From positions 53,396 to 117,395 of the forward strand of contig NZ_JAQQXQ010000010.1 of NCBI RefSeq assembly GCF_028595285.1: a stretch of DNA of 64,000 nucleotides, given 5' to 3'. Origin of the DNA: Erythrobacter fulvus. GTDB lineage: Bacteria > Pseudomonadota > Alphaproteobacteria > Sphingomonadales > Sphingomonadaceae. This document shows, in pieces, positions 52,485 to 59,798 of this stretch. The position numbers were made by a program, and so were the translations under genes. The notes under the pieces were generated by a model that ran no database searches, was not told where the DNA came from, and saw only the letters and a program-made list of their open reading frames with translations. Position 1 is the stretch's first letter. Every line of letters begins with the position of its first letter.

Positions 52485-52745
52485 TCAGCCGCGCGCGGGG
52501 CTCGCCCCTGACGAAATGTCGGGCAGGGCGGCCTGATCCGCCCCATCGGCCGGGCCGCCGCGCAGCACGAAGCGCCGGTCGCAATAGCCGCAATCGACAT
52601 AGCCGTGTTCGTCGATTTCGAGGAACACGCGCGGGTGGCCAAGCGCGGCCGGGCGATAACCCGCGCCGCCGCGGATGTCGCTGGCGCCGTCGCAGCTGAC
52701 GCGCCGCGTATCGACCAGCAGGACTTCGGGAGGGGCAATGCTCAT
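52485..52745 (-). CDS. Zinc-finger CHCC domain protein
   Basis: 86 residues. The zf-CHCC pattern is visible: Cys in RVSCDG, His in LGHPRVFLEIDEHG, and CGYC in VDCGYCDRRFVLRGG (about residues 18-62), the four zinc ligands. The family is related to the mitochondrial complex I subunit NDUFS6; bacterial members are small and mostly of unknown role. The tail is Gly/Ala-rich. ATG at 52745; an in-frame ATG at 52781 would add a Gly-rich leader. Divergent from the ABC ATPase, 71 bases apart. Confidence 0.8.
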   Translation of the reverse strand: MSIAPPEVLLVDTRRVSCDGASDIRGGAGYRPAALGHPRVFLEIDEHGYVDCGYCDRRFVLRGGPADGADQAALPDISSGASPARG

Positions 52746-52816
52746 GCGCCTGCCGATACCTGCGCCGCCGCCCGAGTGCAATTGCCTTTGGCGCAGGGCT
52801 TGCCTAGGGCGATGCC

Positions 52817-53770
52817 ATGTCCGCTCAACCCGCCATCCGCATCGACAACCTCGTCAAACGCTATGCCCCTGCCAAGGGGGCCAACGGCACGGTGACAGAG
52901 GGCAAGCTTGCGCTCGGCGGGGTCAGCTTCGATGTGCCCGAAGGATCGATCTTCGGATTGCTCGGCCCCAATGGCGCGGGCAAGTCGACGCTGATCAACA
53001 TCCTTGCAGGGCTGGTCAACAAGACATCGGGCACGGCGGAGATCTGGGGTTTCGATATCGACCGGCACCGCCGCAATGCGAGCCGTTCGATCGGGATTGT
53101 CCCGCAGGAAATCGTGTTCGATCCTTTCTTCACCCCGTTCGAGGTGCTGGAAAACCAGGCCGGCTTCTACGGCATCCCCGCGGCCCTGCGCCGCAGCGAG
53201 GAATTGCTGCAAGCAGTGCGGCTGGCCGACAAGCGCAATGCCTATGCCCGCACCCTGTCGGGGGGCATGAAACGCCGCCTGCTGGTGGCCAAGGCGATGG
53301 TGCATTCCCCGCCGATCCTCGTGCTGGATGAACCCACTGCCGGGGTCGATGTCGATCTGCGCCGCCAGCTGTGGGAACTGGTGAGCGAACTCAACCGCGA
53401 AGGCGTGACGGTGGTGCTAACCACGCACTATCTCGAAGAGGCAGAGGAACTGTGCGATCGCATCGCGATCATCAACCATGGCCAGATGATCGCCAACAAA
53501 CCGACCCGCGAGCTGGTCGATATGGCGCGCGAGAAGGTGGTTGCGGTCACTGCCGCCGCCGATCTTGCCGCGGCACCTGCGCATGATGCCTTTGTGCGGG
53601 TGGAATGGGATGGCGCACGCGAGGTAGAGGTGACCTACGACAAGGACCGGATGAGCGCTGGCCAGGTGCTCGCGATCCTGCAGGAGCAAGGGCTGGTGAT
53701 CGAGGATGTCACCACCCGCGAACCCGATCTCGAAGACGTTTTCGTGCAATTGACCGGCAGCGCTGCCTAG
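52817..53770 (+). CDS. ABC transporter ATP-binding protein (ABC-2/CcmA type)
   Basis: 317 residues. Walker A GPNGAGKSTL (about residues 53-62), Q-loop IGIVPQEIVFDPFFTP, signature TLSGGMKRRLLVAKAM (about 152), Walker B ILVLDEPTAGVD and LTTHYLEEAEEL with the switch His. The C-terminal extension (about 230-317) has REPDLEDVFVQLTG, the DrrA/NodI-like end. It fits exporters with a separate ABC-2 permease, but no permease gene lies next to it, so the partner must be elsewhere. The stop overlaps the convergent small zinc-protein gene by four bases (CTAG). Confidence 0.9.
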   Translation: MSAQPAIRIDNLVKRYAPAKGANGTVTEGKLALGGVSFDVPEGSIFGLLGPNGAGKSTLINILAGLVNKTSGTAEIWGFDIDRHRRNASRSIGIVPQEIVFDPFFTPFEVLENQAGFYGIPAALRRSEELLQAVRLADKRNAYARTLSGGMKRRLLVAKAMVHSPPILVLDEPTAGVDVDLRRQLWELVSELNREGVTVVLTTHYLEEAEELCDRIAIINHGQMIANKPTRELVDMAREKVVAVTAAADLAAAPAHDAFVRVEWDGAREVEVTYDKDRMSAGQVLAILQEQGLVIEDVTTREPDLEDVFVQLTGSAA

Positions 53771-53925
53771 TCCTCGCGCTTGCGCCACTTGCGGTGGCCG
53801 ACCCGCAGGATCGCCGCGCTGCAATGGCGGCACTCTCCGACATAATGCTTGCCGTCCCATTTCACCTTGCGCCGGAGGGGCTCGTGTCTGTCGACGGCGC
53901 ATCCGATGAATGAAATGAAGGACAT
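53767..53925 (-). CDS. Small Cys/His protein, 52 residues
   Basis: MSFISFIGCAVDRHEPLRRK starts the protein; the middle is KWDGKHYVGECRHC and the end is RKWRKRED. A single Cys, CRHC and two His could form a compact zinc knuckle. The Arg/Lys-rich end is strongly basic, so nucleic-acid binding is possible. The frame is short but the stop (53767-53769) sits exactly in the CTAG of the ABC stop, and the codons are of local style. No clear ribosome site precedes the ATG at 53925, so expression is less certain. Proteins of this KWDG-V-C-C type are frequent in sphingomonads, from memory. Confidence 0.55.
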   Translation of the reverse strand: MSFISFIGCAVDRHEPLRRKVKWDGKHYVGECRHCSAAILRVGHRKWRKRED

Positions 53926-54090
53926 AGGAGAGATAATTCCGGCTTCAGGGTTGGCTTTTCCGGGCCGACCCGGCGACCGACTGCGTCTGGTGGGCCGAGC
54001 CTAGGTAGAAAGCCATAAGTCACATTCCTTAAGCGCGTGTGACAGTGCATGGCCCTTGCCCGCCGCCCGATTGCGCGCCATGGCACGCAA

Positions 54091-55692
54091 ATGGCGACGG
54101 AGAATGGATTGCGACAGGCGCATGACGTTGTGGTGATCGGATCGGGCGCTGCCGGGCTGACGGCGGCGTTGGCGCTGGCCGAGACCCGCAGCGTGCTGGT
54201 GCTGGCCAAGGGCACGCTTACCGGCGGATCGACCGCTTGGGCGCAAGGCGGGATCGCTGCGGTGCTCGATACCGGCGACACCTTCGAGGATCACATCCGC
54301 GACACCATGGTCGCGGGCGCGGGCCTGAACGACCTCGCCACGGTCGAATTCGTGATCGAGCGCGCCCCGCAGTCGATCGACCGGCTGTGCGAGCTGGGCG
54401 TGCCGTTCAACCGCGATGCGGATTCGCTCCACCTCACCCGCGAAGGCGGCCATTCGCACCGGCGCATCGTCCATGTCGACGATGCCACCGGCTGGGCGGT
54501 GCAGGAGGCGTTGCTGAAAGCCGCCGAGGCCAATCCCAACATCACCCTGTTGCCCGGACGCACCTGCATCGATCTCATCACCGATCGCCACCGCGAGCAT
54601 TTCTCCGCCGCGGGCCGCGTTTGGGGCGTCTATGCGCTCAACGAGGAAACCGGGCGGGTCGAACGCCATGTCGCCCGTGCGACCGTGCTGGCCAGCGGCG
54701 GGGCGGGGCGCGTGTATCAATTCTCCACCGCTCCGCGCGGCGCCACCGGGGACGGGATCGCGATGGCATGGCGGGCAGGCGCGCGCGTCTCCAACATGGA
54801 GATGATGCAGTTCCACCCGACCTGCCTCTACAATCTCGACGTGAAGAACTTTCTGATCACCGAGGCTGTGCGCGGTGAGGGCGGGCACCTGCTCCACCCC
54901 GAAACCGGCCGCCGTTTCATGGTCGATTACGACCCTGAACGCATGGAACTGGCCCCGCGCGATGTGGTGGCCCGCGCGATCGACGACCAGATCAAGCGCT
55001 TCGGCCTCGATTACGTCCACCTCAATATCAGCCACCAGCCGGCGGACTTCGTGCGTGAGCACTTCCCGACGATCTACGACAAGCTGATGGGCCTCGGCAT
55101 CGACATGACGAAGCAGCCGATCCCGGTCGTCCCGGCGCAGCACTATACTTGCGGCGGAGTGGTGGTCGGCCTCGACGCGCGCACCGATGTGCCGGGGCTG
55201 TGGGCCGCGGGCGAATGCACCGAAAGCGGCCTGCACGGCGCGAACCGGCTCGCGTCCAACAGTTTGCTCGAATGCTTCGTGTTCGGCGAGGCGGCGGCGC
55301 AGGACATCCTGTCGCGCTGGGACACGCTGGAAGCGCCCCCTGCGGTTCTGCCATGGGACGAAAGCCGCGTGACGGACTCGGACGAAGAAGTCGTCATCAA
55401 ACAGAACTGGACCGAAATCCGCCGCTTCATGTGGAACTATGTCGGCATCGTGCGCACCACCAAGCGGCTCGAACGCGCCGCCCACCGCATCGCCCTGCTG
55501 AAACGCGAGGTGGAGGAATATTACGGCGCGTTCCGGGTGACGACCGATCTGATCGAGCTACGCAACCTGCTGCAATCGGCGGAACTGATCGTGACAAGCG
55601 CCCTGCACCGCAAGGAGAGCCGGGGGCTGCATTACACGATGGACTATCCCGACATGGCGGCGGAGGCGAAGGATACGGTGCTGGTGCCTTAG
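54091..55692 (+). CDS. nadB: L-aspartate oxidase
   Basis: 533 residues. FAD-dependent oxidation of aspartate to iminoaspartate, the first step of NAD synthesis. FAD motif VVVIGSGAAGLTAALALA (about residues 12-29), then GSTAWAQGGIAAV, substrate and flavin regions HSHRRIVHVDDATG, MMQFHPTCLY, ITEAVRGEGGHLL and HYTCGGVVVGLDARTDVPGLWAAGE (in parts). The C-terminal helical domain has LIELRNLLQSAELIVTSAL and ESRGLHYTMDYP, typical of NadB and not of succinate dehydrogenase. An ATG at 54049 would extend it by 14 residues. nadA and nadC are not in this window. Confidence 0.93.
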   Translation: MATENGLRQAHDVVVIGSGAAGLTAALALAETRSVLVLAKGTLTGGSTAWAQGGIAAVLDTGDTFEDHIRDTMVAGAGLNDLATVEFVIERAPQSIDRLCELGVPFNRDADSLHLTREGGHSHRRIVHVDDATGWAVQEALLKAAEANPNITLLPGRTCIDLITDRHREHFSAAGRVWGVYALNEETGRVERHVARATVLASGGAGRVYQFSTAPRGATGDGIAMAWRAGARVSNMEMMQFHPTCLYNLDVKNFLITEAVRGEGGHLLHPETGRRFMVDYDPERMELAPRDVVARAIDDQIKRFGLDYVHLNISHQPADFVREHFPTIYDKLMGLGIDMTKQPIPVVPAQHYTCGGVVVGLDARTDVPGLWAAGECTESGLHGANRLASNSLLECFVFGEAAAQDILSRWDTLEAPPAVLPWDESRVTDSDEEVVIKQNWTEIRRFMWNYVGIVRTTKRLERAAHRIALLKREVEEYYGAFRVTTDLIELRNLLQSAELIVTSALHRKESRGLHYTMDYPDMAAEAKDTVLVP

Positions 55693-55786
55693 GGCCGCTG
55701 TGATCGGGCAGGGCGGGTTCGGTCAGGGTTCATCTCGCCGCGTCTAGCCGGACAGGGCATTGAACCAACCAACCGAGAGGCGACCG

Positions 55787-56725
55787 ATGAAGAAACTGCT
55801 TTGCGCGCTTTGTATGGCTGCGCTGGCCGCCCCCCTCGCCGCGCAGGACGATCCTGCTCCCACCGAAAACGCGCCAGAAAATTCAATAGTCGTCACTGCG
55901 CAGCGTTCCGGCGCGCCGATGTGGACTATCGACACGCCCAGCGGCACCATCATCCTCGTCGGCGAGATCCGGGCGATCCCGAAAACCACGCCGTGGCAGC
56001 CCGACCGGCTCGAGGATGCGACCAAGGCTGCGGACCGCGTCATCCTCGGCGCGAAGCCCAAGATTTCGCCCGGCGATGTGCTGCGGCTGATGTTCTCCGG
56101 CTCGAAATTCACCAAGCTGCCCGACAAGACCGTGGCGAGCCAGTATCTGACCCCCGAACAATGGGCGCGGCTCTCGATGCTGGGCGAAGCGCATGACGAA
56201 GATTATTCGCGCCAGTCCTTCCTGATCACGTCCTTCGAGATGCTGCGCAAGGAATTGCGCTTCAACCGCAACACCGCGCGCGACGCCTCGGACGTCGTGA
56301 AGGACGCCGCCGAGAAGGCCGATGTCCCCATCACCCGCGCCGCCACCCTGCGCGGCGAGGATATCATCGACAACCTCGCCGATGCGCCGCCGACCGCGCA
56401 TATCCCCTGCCTCACCTCAGCGATGGACGCATTGGAAACGGGCCCCGACATCGTCGAACAGCGCGGGGCGGACTGGCGGCGCTATGATATTCCCGCGGTG
56501 ATGGCGAACCCGCTCGAACAGGCGCTGGGCCGCTGCTGGCCCTGGGCGGACGAGACTTTGGGCAGCGAACTCAGGACCATCTGGGTCGATCGGATCGCCG
56601 AAGCCAGCGCCGTGAAGGGCACGACGCTGGCGGTGGTGCCGCTCAGGGTGTTGGCGGAAAGCGACGGCGTGCTTGACCAATTGGCGCTGCGCGGCTTCGA
56701 TATAGCCGGACCCGCGTGGAAGTGA
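55787..56725 (+). CDS. TraB/GumN family protein, secreted
   Basis: 312 residues. Signal peptide of about 19 residues (MKKLLCALCMAALAAPLAAQ). TraB/GumN features: MWTIDTPSGTIILVGEI (beta-hairpin with the family's usual Gly-x-His replaced by Gly-Glu, so the metal or catalytic site may differ), DRVILGAKPKISPG, RLSMLGEAHDEDYSRQS and the C-terminal VVPLRVLAESDGVLDQLALRGF. The ATG at 55787 has GAGAGG 8 bases upstream. The function of bacterial TraB/GumN proteins is unsettled, with metalloprotease-like activity suggested. The following hydrolase starts 32 bases on. Confidence 0.8.
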   Translation: MKKLLCALCMAALAAPLAAQDDPAPTENAPENSIVVTAQRSGAPMWTIDTPSGTIILVGEIRAIPKTTPWQPDRLEDATKAADRVILGAKPKISPGDVLRLMFSGSKFTKLPDKTVASQYLTPEQWARLSMLGEAHDEDYSRQSFLITSFEMLRKELRFNRNTARDASDVVKDAAEKADVPITRAATLRGEDIIDNLADAPPTAHIPCLTSAMDALETGPDIVEQRGADWRRYDIPAVMANPLEQALGRCWPWADETLGSELRTIWVDRIAEASAVKGTTLAVVPLRVLAESDGVLDQLALRGFDIAGPAWK

Positions 56726-56757
56726 CCGCGCGGGCGTGAGAGAGGATCGCCGCACCA

Positions 56758-57648
56758 ATGCCCACCGTCACCACGCCCAATACCGGTATCGAGATCTTCT
56801 ACGAGGACCACGGCGATCCCGCGCATGAAACCATCCTGCTGGTGATGGGCCTCGGCGCGCAGCTGACCTTGTGGCCCGATGAACTGGTCGAGGCGCTGAC
56901 GGGCGAGGGCTTCCGCGTCATCCGTTACGATAACCGCGACATCGGCCTTAGCCAGAAGATGGAAGGCGCCCGCGCGCCCTCGCTCCCGATCCAGCTGCTG
57001 CGCAAGAAGATCGGCTTTCCGGCCAAGGTCCCCTATACCCTCACCGACATGGCGCATGACGGGATCGGGCTGCTCGATGCGCTCGGCATCGGTCAGGCGC
57101 ACGTCGTCGGCGCATCGATGGGGGGCATGATCGTCCAGCTGATGGCGGTGCATCACCCCGATCGGCTGATGAGCATGACCTCGATCATGTCGACCACCGG
57201 CAACGGCAAGCTGCCGCAGGCCGAAAAGCACGCGATGGAGGCACTGATCGCCCCGCTGAAGAGCATGGACGAGGAAAGCCTTGTCGCCCACGGTCTGAAT
57301 ATCGCGAAGAATATCGGCAGCCCGGGCTTCCCCTTCGATCCCGAACAGCAGCGCGAGAAGGTGCTGCGGAACGTGCGCCGCTCGGTCTATCCGGCGGGCC
57401 TGCCGCGCCAACTGGCCGCGATCATCGACGACGGCTGCCGCCGTTCGCGCCTTGCCAATGTGCGCACGCCGACGCTGGTGCTGCACGGCGAGGCCGATCC
57501 GCTGGTGAAGCTGGAGGCGGGCGAGGATACCGCGCGCCACATCTCCGGTGCGCGGCTGGTGACGATTCCGGGCTGGGGCCACGACATTCCCCCCGAACTG
57601 GTCGGCCGCGTGGCCGAGGAGATCGTGGTTCACGCCCGTCAGGGCTGA
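56758..57648 (+). CDS. Alpha/beta hydrolase
   Basis: 296 residues. Alpha/beta-hydrolase fold: oxyanion loop VMGLGAQLTLW (about residue 30), RVIRYDNRDIGLSQ, nucleophile Ser in VVGASMGGMIVQLMAVHHP (about residue 120), Asp in VLHGEADPLVKLEAG and His in IPGWGHDIPPELVG near the end. An esterase or lactonase is likely, and the substrate is unknown. The NRDIGLS and GASMGG pattern is common in the group often annotated as alpha/beta fold hydrolases near polyketide or lipid genes. Ribosome site GAGAGGA about 8 bases before the ATG. It may be cotranscribed with the TraB/GumN gene. Confidence 0.85.
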   Translation: MPTVTTPNTGIEIFYEDHGDPAHETILLVMGLGAQLTLWPDELVEALTGEGFRVIRYDNRDIGLSQKMEGARAPSLPIQLLRKKIGFPAKVPYTLTDMAHDGIGLLDALGIGQAHVVGASMGGMIVQLMAVHHPDRLMSMTSIMSTTGNGKLPQAEKHAMEALIAPLKSMDEESLVAHGLNIAKNIGSPGFPFDPEQQREKVLRNVRRSVYPAGLPRQLAAIIDDGCRRSRLANVRTPTLVLHGEADPLVKLEAGEDTARHISGARLVTIPGWGHDIPPELVGRVAEEIVVHARQG

Positions 57649-57739
57649 CCCCGAGCGAGCCGTTTTCGCCGTATTTGCCCGGATACGGGACAGGGCCGTC
57701 AGGCTTGCCTCGCGGACAAGGCCGGGACCCGACCCCGGG

Positions 57740-57754
57740 TTAATAAGGTGTTAC
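57740..57754 (+). promoter_or_regulatory. Near-CtrA box upstream of the curlin-repeat gene
   Basis: TTAA, seven bases, then TTAC, one base off the CtrA consensus TTAA-N7-TTAA (9-mer form TTAA-N7-TTAAC). It lies 97 bases ahead of the curlin start. CtrA controls polar and surface structures in Alphaproteobacteria, so the link is plausible but rests on one imperfect site. Confidence 0.3.
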
Positions 57755-57850
57755 CCCTAAGCCTTTGACGCTTTCTGGTGCCGCTGTGCACAGCGTCCGC
57801 AGCCGTTCCGGGGCCATCCGCTCCGAAAGCTGCGATGGGGGGAGAGAAAA

Positions 57851-59227
57851 ATGAACAAGGTAATCTTGGGCGGCGCGTCGCTGCTGGCGCTGGCAATGGC
57901 CGTTCCGGCTTTGGCGCAGGTCAACAACACCAGCATTGTGACCCAGTCGGGTAGCACGCAGGACGCCGAGGTGGTGCAAAGCGGCCTGGGCAACACCTCC
58001 ACCGTCGAGCAGAGCAATGCCAATAATGATGCCGAAGTCACGCAGTCGAGCACGGGCAGCACCTCAAACGTGACGCAATCGGGCAACGGTGATCGGGCAC
58101 TTGTCAATCAGGCTGCCGCTGTCAGCACCTCGCGCGTCACGCAGTCGGGCACCAGCGGTTACGTCGAGGTCGCGCAAGTCGGCGACGATCAGGATTCGAC
58201 CGTTACGCAAAGCGGCAACAATAATGACGCCAATGTGTTCCAGGCGGCGACGGGCAATATGTCGACGGTGACGCAAAGCGGTTCCAGCCAGATCGCCGAC
58301 GTCGACCAGACCGGCGCGGGCAACACCAGCACGCTGACCCAGTCGACCAACAATTACACCGCCAACATCATCCAGTCGGGCGACGTTAACACCGCGACCA
58401 CGACCCAGCTCGATGCGGGTGTGTTCGGCAATACGGGAAGCACCGTCAATACGACGCAGGCTGGTAACGGGAACACCGCGACGGTGAACCAGCGCAGCAT
58501 CAATTCGACCAGCAACATCACCCAGATGCTGGGCGCCGACGGCAACACCGCAACGGTGACGCAGGGCGCCGTCTCGCGCCGCCAGACCAGCAACATCACC
58601 CAGTCTGGCGACTTCAACACGATCACCGTGCAGCAGGGTGTCAACGGCTCGGGCCCGACCGATGACGACAATCTCAGCAATGTCACCCAGAGCGGCAACG
58701 GCAATGTCGGCACTGTGCGCCAGTACCTCAGGAACGGCACCAGCACGCTGACCCAGAGCGGCAGCGGAAATACCGCGACGACCGAGCAGGGCATCACCGG
58801 TGTCGGTTCGGGTTTCGGCCCCTTTACGGCGACTGTGATCCAATCGGGTAGCGGCAACACCTCGGACGTGTTCCAGCGCTCGATCGCCAGCACGGTTTAT
58901 GTCGAGCAGATCGGGGCGGGCAACACGTCCTCGGTCACGCAGCAGTTCTACAATAGCGGCACCAATGCCAACTCGGGCAACAGCGCGACGGTGATGCAGT
59001 ACGGCGATCTGGGCGATTCGGAGATCACCCAGAGCGGCAATGATCACATCGCGACGCTCGATCAGTATGGCGACCTGAACGATTCCTTCATCACCCAGAC
59101 CGGGGCGACGAACAGGGCGAATGTGACGCAGGACAGCTTCGAGAACCTCTCCAGGATCACGCAAGGCGGATCGGGCAACGTCGCCACGGTGAACCAGAAT
59201 GCACCGCCCCCGCCCCCGGCCCCGTAA
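57851..59227 (+). CDS. Secreted curlin-repeat protein, candidate functional amyloid
   Basis: 458 residues. Signal peptide of about 22 residues (VPALAQ), then about 18 units of roughly 22 residues with the curlin pattern S-x5-Q-x4-N-x5-Q, for example NTSTVTQSG...AxVxQ. Some units carry insertions (GITGVGSGFGPF, FYNSGTNANSG). The protein ends PPPPPAP. E. coli CsgA has five units, so this is much longer. Curli subunits cross the outer membrane by CsgG and nucleate on CsgB; no csgE, csgF or csgG is in this window. The composition is rich in Ser, Thr, Asn and Gln, unlike neighbours, but GC is similar. Likely a biofilm fibre. Confidence 0.82.
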   Translation: MNKVILGGASLLALAMAVPALAQVNNTSIVTQSGSTQDAEVVQSGLGNTSTVEQSNANNDAEVTQSSTGSTSNVTQSGNGDRALVNQAAAVSTSRVTQSGTSGYVEVAQVGDDQDSTVTQSGNNNDANVFQAATGNMSTVTQSGSSQIADVDQTGAGNTSTLTQSTNNYTANIIQSGDVNTATTTQLDAGVFGNTGSTVNTTQAGNGNTATVNQRSINSTSNITQMLGADGNTATVTQGAVSRRQTSNITQSGDFNTITVQQGVNGSGPTDDDNLSNVTQSGNGNVGTVRQYLRNGTSTLTQSGSGNTATTEQGITGVGSGFGPFTATVIQSGSGNTSDVFQRSIASTVYVEQIGAGNTSSVTQQFYNSGTNANSGNSATVMQYGDLGDSEITQSGNDHIATLDQYGDLNDSFITQTGATNRANVTQDSFENLSRITQGGSGNVATVNQNAPPPPPAP

Positions 59228-59255
59228 GCACGCGGCGCGCGATCACAGGAATGCG

Positions 59256-59288
59256 AAAGGGGCGGCGCCGGATGGTGCCGCCCTTTTT
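59256..59288 (+). terminator. Rho-independent terminator of the curlin-repeat gene
   Basis: GGGCGGCGCC (59260-59269) pairs with GGTGCCGCCC (59274-59283), including one G-T pair, around GGAT, followed by TTTTT. It lies 29 bases past the stop. Confidence 0.85.
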
Positions 59289-59361
59289 CATTGCGGGCGC
59301 GGTTCCTCTAGGATCCGGGGGCACGCCCGGACGCAACAATCATGCAGCCGGACGTGCAAAA

Positions 59362-59775
59362 GATTCACGGATTGATTCACATGATTCAATCACCAAATTT
59401 TTCTTCACAGATTCAATTTGGGGCTTGTCAGGCACGCGACTCAAGCTTGCTCCACGCGTCGCGCCGTTTCGGGCCATGGCCAGATGGCCGGACATGGTGA
59501 TTTAAGGGTTAATCGCCCGTTGACGTGGAATCGTACCTGATTCAGTATCTAGTGGTTCGGTTCAAAGCGGACCCCCAAGCATTGGTGACTCCCCGTAGAA
59601 AGCCCCCAGGGGTGACAGGGGGCGGAGTCGCTGCCGGGACGGGGGAATGCGGCGAACCGGGAGGCGAATGACAAGCCGGCCTGTGGAGCCCTCGGGGGAC
59701 ATCCTGTTGGCGGGTTTGTGGATCGTCCTGTATAGAACAGAATCGGAACGCGGGCCTTGTGCCGGGTTGTGATTC
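59362..59775. promoter_or_regulatory. Cluster of ten GANTC (CcrM) sites upstream of nrdA
   Basis: GANTC occurs at 59362, 59374, 59383, 59410, 59438, 59528, 59539, 59587, 59740 and 59771. By chance about one would be expected in this length at the local base composition. CcrM methylates this site in Alphaproteobacteria, and GcrA reads its methylation state at promoters. A near-CtrA box (TTAA, seven bases, TTGAC, at 59509-59524) lies in the same region. The rest of the 500-base gap from 59289 to 59798 holds no gene. Confidence 0.6.
59540..59555 (-). promoter_or_regulatory. Possible NrdR box
   Basis: On the minus strand the core CTAGATACTG matches eight of ten positions of the NrdR-box core CwAtATaTwG. 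Only one such box is seen, whereas NrdR sites usually come as pairs about 31 bases apart. It overlaps a GANTC site. Confidence 0.3.
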
Positions 59776-59798
59776 GGGGGACACAAGTGGGGCAAGCG

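Noticed and set aside
58064..59164. 366-codon open frame opposite the curlin repeats
   Set aside because: It reflects the repeated codon pattern of the sense gene and has no start signal or domain.
57851..59227. Curlin repeats as a CRISPR array or DNA tandem repeat
   Set aside because: The DNA is too diverged between units and the repeats are conserved at protein level (Q, N and Ser positions), not as identical DNA with spacers.
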